From the NCBI RefSeq assembly GCF_000346465.2, contig NC_034015.1:12314637-12378636 (forward strand): a DNA stretch of 64,000 bases, in the 5' to 3' direction. Under the pieces are notes generated by a model. That model worked only from the letters and a program-made list of their open reading frames with translations, was not told the origin of the DNA and searched no databases. Positions 30,780-41,935 of this stretch are shown piece by piece. The DNA is from Prunus persica (lineage: Eukaryota > Streptophyta > Magnoliopsida > Rosales > Rosaceae). Position 1 is the stretch's first letter, and every line of letters begins with the position of its first letter. The translations under genes were made by a program, and so were the position numbers.

Positions 30780-31868
30780 AAATACAATAATTTGTTTTCA
30801 CAATGTTTCTGGCTGATTCCATTCTTTAATCCTAACTAATTGTATGTGCTTTGATTTGGTCTAATCTAATTTTGGATGGCCTTGTTTTGCTTCTATAAGA
30901 TTTGTTTTACCAATTAAATTGTGCTACATGAATCCTGGAAATATGGCAATACATGCTGCATGATTAATGGTTTTATTGACAAAGAATTATCAGCAAATGT
31001 ACTATAATCTACCCTCTTGGTATGCAGTTGCAACTTCATATGCATTGACAAACTTACGACCATATCGTAATTGTGCCGAAAAAGTTTCAACTCAAGACGA
31101 TTGTCCAAAAAAAGTTTCAGAAGTTTTTGGTTGTTGCAGTGGATACTAAATACGTTACAAGATTTTATGACCTTGAGGAGAAATTCTTGTTGTACTAGAA
31201 AGTTGGTCACGTGACCAGCATTAAGGGGGCTGTATACAATTTTTGCATGCAAGATTTTGCGAACAAGGTTATGTTTTTAAGGTTTCTATTTGAAACTACG
31301 TAAGAGAGGGAAGGGGTTCAAGCTGAGGGGCAACTCCTTTTGTGTAGCCTGTTACTCAAAATTCGACAACAAAAACACCCGTTGGCACTTTCAACATAAG
31401 TAACCCTGGGAATGGCAATATGGAAATGCTCCTGAAAAGGCCGGGCAAGAATCGATTTCCAGAATCAATCTTTATGATTCATGGTTCGATGGTGAGTAAT
31501 CTTGAGTTCCAGCTAAGGGTGGGGGTATTAGGCTATCGTTATGTTGAGCTGAGTTTGTTCAAGTTTATGAGTTTCCTACTTTAGTCAGGGCCAGGCAAGT
31601 GCCTAGTGAACCTAATACTCGAAAAATGGGAACAACAAATAGGTAGAAGCTCATTGCCTATGAGATTTGAACTCAATTTTCCCCCATGCCTATGAGATGC
31701 ACTAAAGCAGGAGAAAGAAAAACACTCAATGCCATTATATGGTAAAAAATGATAGAAATACAACAATGTCTAATGAATCAAATTAGTGTCAAAATTGTTG
31801 TTCTTTTCCTCTCATTTTGCTAGAGGCAAGATTAGTTCGAGTTTGCTCAGTCTTGTGGTCCCTTTCCT
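30780..31868. other. Convergent 3' region between DONSON and JMJ22-like genes
   Basis: Holds the 3' untranslated regions of two convergent genes. Open frames at 30914-31252 (minus) and 30967-31149 (plus) have no conserved features. Nothing else seen. Confidence 0.6.
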
Positions 31869-34238
31869 CTAGAAAGAGAACTTGAAAGCACCGGCCTTCG
31901 AATCTGTAACTGAATCCCAGAAGGAGGGTTTTTTCTGTTGGGCCTTCTTCTCTTCTGCCTTCTGCGTAAGATGATCAATAGTACCAGGAAAAGAAGCCTC
32001 AATAGCACTTTTAAACTTATCATACAAATTCACCCGATCTCTCGTTCCAGATACAAGAGTGCTGGCATTTGGCCTCTTAAGAAAATCCATGACATTCAAC
32101 AAATTTCTCCTGCAAAACATAAAAACCAGGTAAGTTTAACCGTAAACCTTTCTATGTTCCAAAACAGTGGATTTTATGAATGGGGAATGCACTGCACATC
32201 CTCATCCTGCCATATGAAGTTGAAGAAATATAACATTATTTTTTTTTTGCATGCTATGCTATTTGAGTTCTTTTTGGAGTTTCATTTTAATCTAGAGCTG
32301 TAAACATCTTACTACGTGTTTTGATTTTTTGATAAAAAAATTATGCTCTCTCCCGTATCCTTGAATTCAAATACCTACACCACACAAACATCTGTTATCT
32401 AACATCCAACTTCCTCACTGAGCGAATATTTTACAAAATAACAAAAATGCAGAAGTAGCTGAACTTCTTAATTTCTTAAAAATGTCAGGTCAAGGATATA
32501 CACAACCCTTACAATCCACTGGCTTTCCTTCAGGCCTATTAAAAAGATACATCTCTCAATTTGGAAATTCAATATTTACTTGACCAAAGATGCCTCTTCT
32601 TCAAGCATCTTTCTATAAACTAATCTGTGTTGATTTTTCAAATATCACTAGTGGATGCTTGAAATTACACCTAAACTTCAGCTAAATTCGCCCATATTTT
32701 CCTATGGCTTTTTGAAAACAGTGTTATTTCCAATTTGCTCTTTTAATACATAGTAGCACTAATCATCAAAATAGGGCTCAGAAGGCCATATTAACATTAT
32801 TTGCCAACTTACAGGATTAGTTATATACTACTAGTTTATGATTCTTACAAGAAATGCAATAGAAAATATGAGAATTTTCAGATTAAAAAGCATAACTTAC
32901 AGAAAATCCATACCTGCTAACATAATTCTGTGTAATGGCAACTGATTCCTCCAAGTTGATCACCAAATGCCACCATCCCTGAGGTACAAAAATCACCTCC
33001 CCCGCCTTACAAATGCACTCGATAGGCTTCCTTTTCCAAGTCTTTGTTGCACCATAAAAGTTCATGAACCATTCAATTATTGAAACAGGACATGCCACCT
33101 CGGCACCATCTGGACTGGGATGCACCCCTGGAGGAACCACATCAGGAGGAAACAATACCCACTTCTTTGACCCCTTGATCACCGCATTCCAAGCTGAAGT
33201 CGAATTAGGATCAATGTGGAACGAGGAACCTGATCCAGCTGGTCCAATTATAATCCATCTGTAATCTGGCCTCTCACTTCCCAACACACCAAATAAGTCC
33301 TCCCTAAAATACACTGGAACTTCATACTCTGAACCCAATATTGCAACTTTTTCTCCAAATTTTGGGTCAAATAGATACAGCGGCCTCTCTTCCCTCGCCT
33401 GATCAGCATACCTAAAATACTCCCCAAGTTTCATCTCCACCGGCCCAACTGAAAATTGTACATCACCACACACCTGAACCAAATAATCTCTATCCCACTT
33501 CTCCAATGCAACCCAATTATCCATACACCCTTCCAACAGCACCGGCTTATTTGGTTCCTCAAAATCAGAAATGAATTCCTCAACCGAAATGCCCCTTCTT
33601 CGGATTATATTATCTCTTTGAAGCCATTCAGGTTTCATTTCGAGATTGGCACAGAGCCAACTCTGAAAGAGATAGTCAGAATAAAAGTCTCTCACTCTCA
33701 AACCCGAAACACAGATATTAGACGAATCAAATGAAGGGTAATGAGCAGCAATATAAGTAGATTTCCAAGAGCCATTATACAAAAGCCTACCCTCTAGATT
33801 ATCCAACACAAGGTTCCTCCAAAGGGGCTCATGGTTTGCAAAGACATAGAAAGATTTGCTCACAGAGGCCAAAAACCCCAAATGGGCCCCACCCAAAAAC
33901 CCCAAAACCTCAAGAACAAGCTCATCTGTTAGGGTTTGGAGATTACCTAAGCCAGTGTTCCTTGAGTTGACAGAGCCTGGGCTGAGGTAGAGATTGCCCA
34001 GTGGTTGAACCCCATGTGATTGTGATGGGGCCGAGGCTTTAAGATTAAAACCTTCCTCAACATCATCACCATCTTCTTCTTCCTCTTCCTCTATATCTTC
34101 TTCTTGCTGGTATTTTTCGGAAATGGGGTTTTGTTTTGTAGAAAAACTGATGCTTCTTTTGTTGTTTTTGCTTTTCTTTTTCTTATTTTTCCTTATGATT
34201 TTGGTCCTTCTGGACAATAAGGTTTTGCAGCTAAGCAT
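31869..34238 (-). CDS. JMJ22: F-box and JmjC-domain dioxygenase, JMJ22/JMJD6 type
   Basis: Fe(II)/2-oxoglutarate-dependent nuclear oxygenase; Arabidopsis JMJ22 is reported as a histone arginine demethylase that promotes seed germination (family knowledge). Two exons on the minus strand, 34238-32914 and 32109-31869, GT/AG, 521 residues. The N-terminus (1-60) is basic and then acidic, with a Lys-rich run and a Glu run. F-box about 98-145 (LTDELVLEVLGFLGGAHLGF). Cupin/JmjC core about 215-440: iron ligands His341 and Asp343 in SSFHIDPNSTSAWN and His424 in GWWHLVINLEES; Lys359 in GSKKWVLFPP fits the cosubstrate site. The C-terminal helical tail contains FWDSVTDSK. Start chosen as the first ATG; the N-terminus is poorly conserved so a later start is possible. 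All catalytic residues are intact. Confidence 0.95.
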
Positions 34239-34993
34239 TGGAGAACGTTTTCTGGCGCTGCTGAAACAGAAGAATGGCTGCGCGATGGGCAGGGTTTTAG
34301 AGTGGCGCAGTTAGAAACGCATTTCTTTAGGGTCCTCCGGTAACGTTTCAAGGCCCGTTTTCATTTTCTGTTTTCATTTTCTACCAAAAACACGTTTGGT
34401 ATGTGGTTTTCATTTTCACTAGAATTCATTTTCTAAAAACAAATTCAAACTCATGTATAAAAACGGAAAATATCAAATTATCATTTTCATTTTCTACCCA
34501 GTGTATTGGTCTGATTGATTTCTTCTTTTCTTTTTTTAAGTTTTATTAATTTGTCATTTTTTTCCCCTCAATTTTTCAATTCTTTCGTTCCACGTCATTA
34601 TTTTATTTTGTTACACCAGTGTATATTAATTTTATGATAAAACCATCATATATTATTCAATTTCAATTTATTTTAATCTAACAATAATATAATATAATTA
34701 TCTAAGTTTTTATAAAATTAGAAAAAAATTTATTTTTTTATTATACATTTTTTATTGTTTATAATAATTTTAGCCTTTAAAATATCAGAATTTAAAAATA
34801 TATATTTTTAGGACAGAAATTAGCAAAAAATATACTTGAAAAATAACTCACATATTATTATTCTCAAATTGTCCTACCATACACATTTTCACAATTTTTA
34901 TTTTCTGAATATGTTTTCTAATTAATCTAGCAGACATATTTTCGAATCCTAAAAATACAAATTCGTTTTCTCATTTTCATTCTTAAAAAATAT
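34239..34993. other. JMJ22-like promoter region and AT-rich repeat-like DNA
   Basis: From about 34360 the sequence repeats TTTTCATTTTC-type words and includes ACACGTTTGGTATG, wording typical of degenerate plant DNA-transposon ends. No clear boundaries were found. The LTR element inserted at its right side (target duplication TCTTT). Confidence 0.45.
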
Positions 34994-34998
34994 TCTTT

Positions 34999-35165
34999 TG
35001 TTATAAAACCAAAGAATTTGAGAGAGAATTTAGAAGTAGAGAAAACCCTTGGATTGGTTCATCTCTTAGTATTATCAATCTCACATTACAAAGGAATGGT
35101 GTGATCCCTTTTGTAGGCAAAGCCTCTTTCAATTGGAGGTGGGCTCCACCTTATTATTTACAACA
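34999..35165 (-). repeat. 3' LTR of the retrotransposon (left copy)
   Basis: 167 bp, TG...CA ends. Compared by eye with the right LTR it differs at about one position (GTGATCCC here, GTGAACCC there). Adjoins the polypurine tract. Confidence 0.92.
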
Positions 35166-35179
35166 CTCCCCCTTGGAGA

Positions 35180-35590
35180 CCACAAATGATACGGAATATG
35201 CCTCGTTAAAAACCTTGCCAGTAAAAACCCAGTGGGACAAAAACTGGTCAAAGAGAAAAAGAGTACATAATCATGTGTAACATAAAATTCTGTGTATATT
35301 GACACGCGTGCGACACTGCCTCGTTAAAACCTTGCCAGGAAAAACCCAGTGGGATAAAAACCTGGACGAAGGAAAAAGAGTACAGTGTTTGAAGATCTTT
35401 ATTGATAGCACGCTCCCCCTGATGCTTGGCAAAATATCTTTAAGCCATACTGTTGATCATCTTTCTGAATATCGTAGTTGACACTGCTTCTGTGAGTCAA
35501 TCTTGAGCGACACTGCCTCGTTAAAACCTTACCAGGGAAAAATCCAATGGGATAAAAAAACCTAGATGAAGGAAAAAGAGTACAGTGTAT
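35180..35590 (-). repeat. Three diverged copies of a Copia 3'-end module
   Basis: Three units contain, on the plus strand, CCTCGTTAAAA-CCTTGCCAG, then a CCCAGTGGGA-CAAAAA type segment and AAAAAGAGTAC, at about 35200-35265, 35320-35385 and 35515-35585. On the minus strand this wording recurs upstream of the polypurine tract in many plant Copia elements (recalled, not searched). It supports the minus orientation of the element. Confidence 0.7.
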
Positions 35591-37918
35591 GAAGGTCTTT
35601 ATTAAAACCATGCTCCCCTTGATGAATATCTCCCCCTGAAAACTTCATGACTAGCCCTTTTTCCAGTAAGCGACCATAAAAATTTTCATAGTATCATCCC
35701 AAAGTGGTGGTGATTGAGCTGAGCTCTATCTGGTCCAGTATACTTCCGGAAAAACATTTAAGTGCCCAACGGATAATCCTCAAAAAATGTTTCAATACTT
35801 TCTTAGTATAAGCAAAAAAAATTTCGTTTGTACAACGCTCGATCGTTGGGTCGAGATAAATATTTCTTAAACTCTTCAGAAGCTTTAATGTGTTGTAAAC
35901 ACCTTATAATCGATGTACTCACTGAGGCAATTTATGCACATTAGTATTGAGTATAGATTAAACTTTATGACACATTATATAGCTTGAACCTAGCTATTTA
36001 TACATCTTTAGGGAATCACTACTGGTGATATGCTCCGTGCATTTAATAACCCTTAAAGATAACATGTTGGTCTCCATAAATGTGCAATAAGGAGGCACAA
36101 TAGAATCTGTAAATATGGAGAAAACCCAACATTCCTTGTTTCTGCCAGAAACATTGTGTCATACAAAGTAGGTATATTCCCTTTTATTCCGAACACCCAA
36201 GTATAACTTTCAGTATTAACATCTTTTGGGGTTCGTATTGTGGGTTTGTTCTTTCACGTTCATTCTCATCTATAATGGAATTGCCTCATTCTATTTTGGC
36301 TAATGATATTGTCGACATTTAATAATTGAACGTGGTTCCAATCAACACAGCCCATTGATGATTTGAGTAGCTACTCCAAAAATTGTCGTTCATCAATTCA
36401 TGATCCCACCATTCTCATGTGCATGCGCATGCATCGATTATAAGTATTTCTTTGCCTTTGGGTACCCAAGCCACTTCAGGGGGCTTTTATGATGTGAGAA
36501 TGTGGATTATAACCTCCAATGGAGCGTTATTTTGCAGTAGGGCGTGGATAATCTCCATTTAGGGAGTTGGAATATTCAGAACCCATATATCTGTCATGCT
36601 ACAGACATGCCACAGATTAATACATACATGTCAATTAATTTATGGGACTTTAACCCATATAATTTGCTACGCATTAGGCGTGTACAATATCAATATTGAC
36701 ATGTTAAAGGATTGTCCTTTTGGGACTTCAATCCATATCATTTGCTACGCAACAGACGTGCATCATATTGATCACTGCTATACCCATATTCTGTTCTTAT
36801 GGGACTTTAATCTGTGCAGTGTATTATCAATGTATCCAACTTGCAATCTGTAAAATTTTGCGTTAATAATTCATGGATACATACAAGCCATTCTTTTGGA
36901 ACGGACTTATCTCCCCATTTGGTTACCTTTCAAGATAAAATATCAAATAAGTATATAAGCATAAAACAACACAAGTATTGCTTACATCCTTAGGTGGGAG
37001 AAACTTTTCTCAAGTATCATTCAAGCTCGTATCGGCCCAGTAAATATAATGTAGCGCTTGATGATCTAGTTATATCCTGCAAGAGCAAAAATCACAATTC
37101 TTCTCTCTGTCAAAAACAAATAACCCTCAGAGTTAGGATCACTTCATGGATTCTTTCTTTAGATGTTCATTCTAAAGAAATAAAATCTCTTATGAACAGA
37201 AAGTTACAAAAAGAGAAAAAATGCAAAAAAAATGTGATATTGATTGCAAGGTAAGGTAAGCAATCAGGGAAGGAAGCTGATGGGAGCAGACAATAAGCTC
37301 TCATATCTCCTAGTCTAGAAGGACTTCCGGAGATTAGAGCATAAGATCGCCTTCACAGTTTCCTGATGTAGCGGAAACGTGATCAGGGATAGTCTTGCTT
37401 CCTGAATGGATGATCAGAGATAGTCTTGCTTCTCGGGCATATTGAGTGCTCACTGATAAGAAAAATAAGTAGATATCGCATCACTAGGTATGGAGTAAAC
37501 TGGATGTTTTCTGCAAAGAAAATTTCGTTAGTAACACATTTATACACAAATACAATGAATAGGTAGAACCGGTGAATTTCAAATTAACCATAGGAAAATT
37601 GCGAGATTCTCGGGATACTTTTGAAAAAGTAGCTCCGTGAAATCCGTAAAGCAAGATCGGCTTTGACGAAAATAATACTTGAAAACGCCGAAAGTGCCGA
37701 CAAACATTAATAGAGGCCGCGTGAAGTTTTGGAATCTGAAAAAGAAAAAGAGAATATGGGGATCTGAGATAATATTGGGATCCTGGAAACTGTAACCATA
37801 TTTCCTCCTATAGATATTGCCTTTGCAAAACTTGATTGGAGCAACTGCGTTTCAACTCAACTTCCTTCATTTTCTGAAACTTTAGTTTTTGTAAGACTTT
37901 CTTCAAAACCTTCTTAAA

Positions 37919-38470
37919 ATGGCTTCCTCTTCTTCCTGCCCAAATTATTTCAATTTAAATGATGCTCCCACAACTACCAATGATGCCAAAGTTTGGCGTC
38001 CATCCTTTGTATCCCAAAATCGTCATCTCACAGTTAATGATTCTGTGATGATGAATGATGCTACTGCTGTCATAGTAGCTAGGAATTTCATTATTCCAAT
38101 GGATGAAATGTTGTTGACAGGGAGATCTGAGGAAGAGGCTATTGATGACTCAATGGCTTTTAGCATTCAGAGTGCTGCTTCTGTTTCTAACATGGCTGAT
38201 CGTTTGCGTGCCAGAGCAAACGAGGTTGAGAGGTTAACAACTGAAAATTCGTCTCTCCAAAGAATGCTTCATGAGTCTCAATAGGAGGTTGAGAAACTTA
38301 AAGGAGAGAATAATGCCTTGTTGAAACTGGTGAGTTCGTACTCTGTTGATACACTGAGAAGGCTAGACATGCTGCAGGTCTTCAATGAAAGAATTTTGGG
38401 AGACCACGAGAGGCTCATGGCTAAGCTTAAGAGGCGCCGTCCTCTTCCTTCAGAGGCTTCCAGAACATAA
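37919..38470 (+). pseudogene. Coiled-coil protein frame inside the LTR element, antisense to it, one stop
   Basis: Starts MASSSSCPNYFNLNDAP and runs 121 codons to a TAG at 38282-38284, then continues in the same frame for 61 codons to TAA at 38470. The stop replaces what looks like a Gln codon (ESQ*EVEKL; CAG to TAG), and the heptad pattern (ADRLRARANEVERLTTENS, then EVEKLKGENNALLKLVSS) continues straight across it. Without the stop it would be about 183 residues with a central coiled coil and a basic C-terminus (LMAKLKRRRPLP). It lies opposite to the element's reading direction. Function unknown; I believe similar proteins occur in other plant retroelements, but that is from memory. Confidence 0.65.
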
Positions 38471-39719
38471 TGTAATTTTATAGATTTTACAGGGCCTGCA
38501 CCTTCATTGTAGGTGGAAAAAATCTATCTGTTATATGCTCCTTTCCTGTTATAATAATTGCGCACATTCTTAAACTTACACCTGTGGTTTTTACGTCTTT
38601 TCAAAATGACGGTTTGGAACCTTGTGCATTATAGGTTCAAATAACCACATTGTCTCTCCCAAATTTCATATTTTATCGCATGGTAGCCCGGAACTTTTGG
38701 CTTGAGCTAAACACAAACTCAGAATTTATTTGCCATTTTTCAAATGGACATGAAATATGAATTGAGTAAAAGCCACGATAATATCGCAATATAGTAGTGA
38801 AGAGCATTAACTACTATATACCCACAACTTCAAGTTCAGGATCTCTCATATATTTGGATCCATGGGCTTTCGGCCCAGATATAACAAAATATGTGGGGAG
38901 CCTCAATTCATTATTTGAGGTTTATATTGATATTATCCATTTCGCGGTGTATTCTTAATAACCGGAATTCACAAAATATATTTCTTCCTTGAGGTGTCGA
39001 TTATAACAAAATCGAACTTTATTAAATTCATCATCTTCTTATGCCAAAGAAATATGTGGCATACCACAATTTGCAATAATACCTCAAGGGTTGTCTATTT
39101 AATTGTTGGAACTTCAGGTTCTCAATACTGTTAAATTTTGAACTTCAGGCCAAAGCCACATATTCTCATGGTATGGACATTCAATCCCCTTAGATTTTGA
39201 ACTTCGGGCCAAAATCACATATTCTCATGGTATGGACATTTTTACAATTTTCTGGACATATTTCTGGACTTCAAGCCCTTACATAATTGTCCATATCTTG
39301 AGGAACTTCTGGCATCTCATTTAATTGCTCATCCATGAGTTTAAGGAACTGCAGGTTCCCTTTTGAATAGTGATAGTTTACCCAAAATGGTAAATATTTA
39401 TGCATACATCACTATTCATGTATACGGCACTATTCATGTGTACAGTACATTTGCCAGTACAGTTATCATCCATGTGTACGGCATTATGAACCAATACGGT
39501 ACTGTTACATCATTAAGGAACCCCGGGTCCTTATTTACATGTCAAGAATCAAGGACCCTCAAGTCCAATCACATGTTTACAAATATAGTACTGGAAAGAC
39601 TGCCAGCTCTCATATTAACATCATCATCAAGGATCTTCAAGTCCTGATGTAATTGTATGATGAGGATCAAGGAACTTCTGGTCCTGATCTGCATACTGTA
39701 AAAACTCATCATACAGCAC

Positions 39720-40180
39720 ATTTAATCCATAAAATAAATTGCTGGTAAATAAATTACTGGTATGGACGATAAACCCGCACCATACTTTAAATAAATGTAA
39801 ATGTGCGATAAAATAAATTCATAAATTAAATTGCTTGCTGTATGGACGTTAATCCCGCACCATACCTTAAATAAAATTAAATGTGCGGTAAAGTAAATTC
39901 ATAAAGTATGAGGGTTAATTCCACATCATACTTTAAGTAAAAGTAAATTTGCGATAAAGTAAACGTGCTTGTATGGGCACTAATTCTGCTCCATACATTT
40001 AAATAAAAGTAAAGGCGTGGACGATAAATCCGCACCACCCTTTTAAATAGATACTGTTGTATGGGTAATAAACCTACACCATACAGTAAATAATGTGCAG
40101 TAAAGTAATTTCATAAAGTATGAGGGTTAATTCCACATCATACTTTAAGTAAAAGTAAATTTACGATAAAGTAAAGGCAA
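39720..40180. repeat. Degenerate tandem repeat array in the LTR element
   Basis: Units of about 80-100 bp share the pattern TATGG(A/G)CG-TAAA/TCC-CGCACCATAC-TTTAAATAAA-GTAAAT-TGCGATAAA-GTAAA. A variant with AGTATGAGGGTTAATTCCAC occurs twice (about 39905 and 40116). Related shorter duplications with ACATATTCTCATGGTATGG occur at about 39160-39240. Non-coding. Confidence 0.75.
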
Positions 40181-40583
40181 TTATTGGTGGGTTCTTATCA
40201 ACACCACGATCAAATAGTATAATATTATTATACTGATATATTAGTGGAAAGCTAGATATATCACGTTGGCTTTTCTTCTTTCCACCTGCAATCTACACTG
40301 GTCATGAGTATTAAATTCTGTAGGTATTTTAATAATGTAATTAATTAAAGGAGATAGAGTGAGGCAGGGTACTTATCCCTTTATTTCAGTGGGTGTTCAC
40401 ATGCCTGGCAATAATCCTTTGTTTCCTTTACTTCCATGTAGGATTTTGCTTTCCACTAGGCTGATCAACTTGCTGTGTATCCCATTTTGCAATAAATATA
40501 CTCTAGCATAGGCTCACTTTTTAGGCATGCTTGCTAGATCTCCAGTGTCTTGCATCAAATCAACACCGACCTTTCAACAACTT

Positions 40584-40808
40584 TTAGTGGCTTACTTCCA
40601 TTTTAGAAAAATGTTTCTTCACTGCTTTTTGACCATACTTCCTCCATCGATATCCATCATCAAGGATATCAACTTGGCTCCTCGTTTGAAAAGTATATCT
40701 AGCCAAGTTCAGGCCCCCCAAAGCTTTTGCTCTGAGAAGAATTAATATTGGTTGTTGTAGTAGTGGGTTTTGGACTATTTGGAGCTCTGCATGGGTAGCC
40801 TCAATCAC
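40584..40808 (-). pseudogene. WRKY transcription factor fragment captured by the LTR element
   Basis: The minus-strand frame contains the first part of a WRKY domain (40700-40617): [20 protein letters not shown] then QKAVK, as in the group IIc/WRKY75 type. The zinc-finger half is missing; after QKAVK the sequence becomes unrelated and stops. Upstream residues read ALGGLNLA in this frame, while the next frame reads [12 protein letters not shown], suggesting a frameshift near 40715. It has the same orientation as the element. Not expected to bind DNA. Confidence 0.85.
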
Positions 40809-40858
40809 TGCAGGGTGATCTCGACTCGGTCCGCTCCTTGTGTCTCCAACCGTTGCTT

Positions 40859-41404
40859 TTACTTTTTTTTCTTGAACGCCTCATATTTCTCCTTAATATC
40901 TTCTCTGTCTTGAATGAACTTGCTGCCGCCAAAATCAGCATCTTCCTCTTCCTTCAAAGTCACAGCAGCACCACCATCATCGGACAGATACACATGAAGT
41001 TTCTCTGGCGGATAGTCCATTGCCATGGCAGATAACACAGTGTTCATCACCCCCACAGTCGGTTCCTTCTCCGGATCCGCAGTGCAGATGAACACATCAA
41101 CAGCCGGGAGCTTATCATTGGCAGGCAGCCTCTCCGGGAACGCGGTTCGCGAAACGGGACGCCACCGAGAAGACTGGCCGAGGAGCCACTCGAAGAATAG
41201 GAGGATTTCTGAGACAAACACAAGAAGCCATGCTATGGTGGTTGCTTTGGTTTTGGTAGAGTCTTGGAAGAAGAAGAAAAAAGCTCTGTAGTAAAGCAAG
41301 AAGACTAAAGCTATAGAGTGGAAGAATATATGTGTCCGGTTGATGACGATTGAAAGTTTGTGGACATGGCAGAGATTAAGGGGTAGCTTAGAAGAACTCT
41401 CCAT
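40859..41404 (-). pseudogene. Cellulose synthase-like G (CslG) fragment captured by the LTR element
   Basis: From ATG at 41404 it reads MESSSKLPLNLCHVHKLSIV, NRTHIFFHSIALVFLLYYRA and a second hydrophobic stretch (AWLLVFVSEILLFFEWLL). Then come RWRPVSRTAFPERLP and the start of the glycosyltransferase domain: LPAVDVFICTADPEKEPTVG, VMNTVLSAMAMDYPPEKLHV and YLSDDGG, the first catalytic Asp motif. After AAVTL it jumps to KEEEDADFGG and IKEKYEAFK, sequence normally several dozen residues further on, so an internal part is missing. It then ends; intact CslG proteins are about 700 residues (family knowledge). Same strand as the element. Non-functional remnant. Confidence 0.88.
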
Positions 41405-41542
41405 ATCTTCTTCTATTGTGACAAGAAAAAAATGGAGAAATTGAGAGAGAGAAGGTAGCATTGGATGGAAGGAGGGATAAGATATCTGGGTTTCATCAGA
41501 GAATTCAGCTGGTATTTTTAAAGCGAATTCGTGCTGATAACG

Positions 41543-41709
41543 TGTTATAAAACCAAAGAATTTGAGAGAGAATTTAGAAGTAGAGAAAACCCTTGGATTG
41601 GTTCATCTCTTAGTATTATCAATCTCACATTACAAAGGAATGGTGTGAACCCTTTTGTAGGCAAAGCCTCTTTCAATTGGAGGTGGGCTCCACCTTATTA
41701 TTTACAACA
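41543..41709 (-). repeat. 5' LTR of the retrotransposon (right copy)
   Basis: 167 bp, TG...CA, nearly identical to 34999-35165. The adjacent internal CGTTATCAGCACGA on the minus strand is the likely primer-binding site. Target duplication TCTTT follows at 41710-41714. Confidence 0.92.
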
Positions 41710-41776
41710 TCTTTGAAAATGTTTTATTGTCTGCAAAAACGATTTTCATGAAAGGAAAACATTTTTTATGGGAGTT

Positions 41777-41935
41777 GATTTTCTCACTCATCTTTTCTCT
41801 ACTTACACACCCTTTTGCTTTTCAATAGTTTTTAATCAATTTTTTTTTCTTTTTTGTTCTTGCTTTCCTATTCTACCCTTATCCTACATTAATGTTTTGA
41901 TAACTAAAATTAAGAAAAGTTAACATTAAAAAAAA
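41777..41935. repeat. Left arm of a 3.6-kb-spaced inverted repeat
   Basis: About 150 bp (GATTTTCTCACTC ... TTTTGATAACTAAAATTAAG ... TTAACATT) recur inverted at 45527-45671 with moderate divergence. The outer sequences also share a weak TTTTT-CCAAACAA-type end. Could be a decayed DNA transposon, or two copies of a MITE in opposite orientation. Confidence 0.6.

Larger units (their letters stand above)
34999..41709 (-). mobile_element. Non-autonomous LTR retrotransposon, about 6.7 kb, carrying gene fragments
   Basis: Two direct 167-bp LTRs beginning TG and ending CA, flanked by the 5-bp duplication TCTTT (34994-34998 and 41710-41714). A polypurine tract (AAGGGGGAG on the minus strand, about 35166-35175) abuts the left LTR, so the element reads right to left. 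CGTTATCAGCACGA next to the right LTR is a plausible primer-binding site, resembling the initiator-tRNA type. No gag, protease, integrase or reverse transcriptase frame is visible. The body holds a CslG fragment, a WRKY fragment, an antisense coiled-coil frame and degenerate tandem repeats. Because the LTRs are nearly identical, the insertion is recent. Confidence 0.9.
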
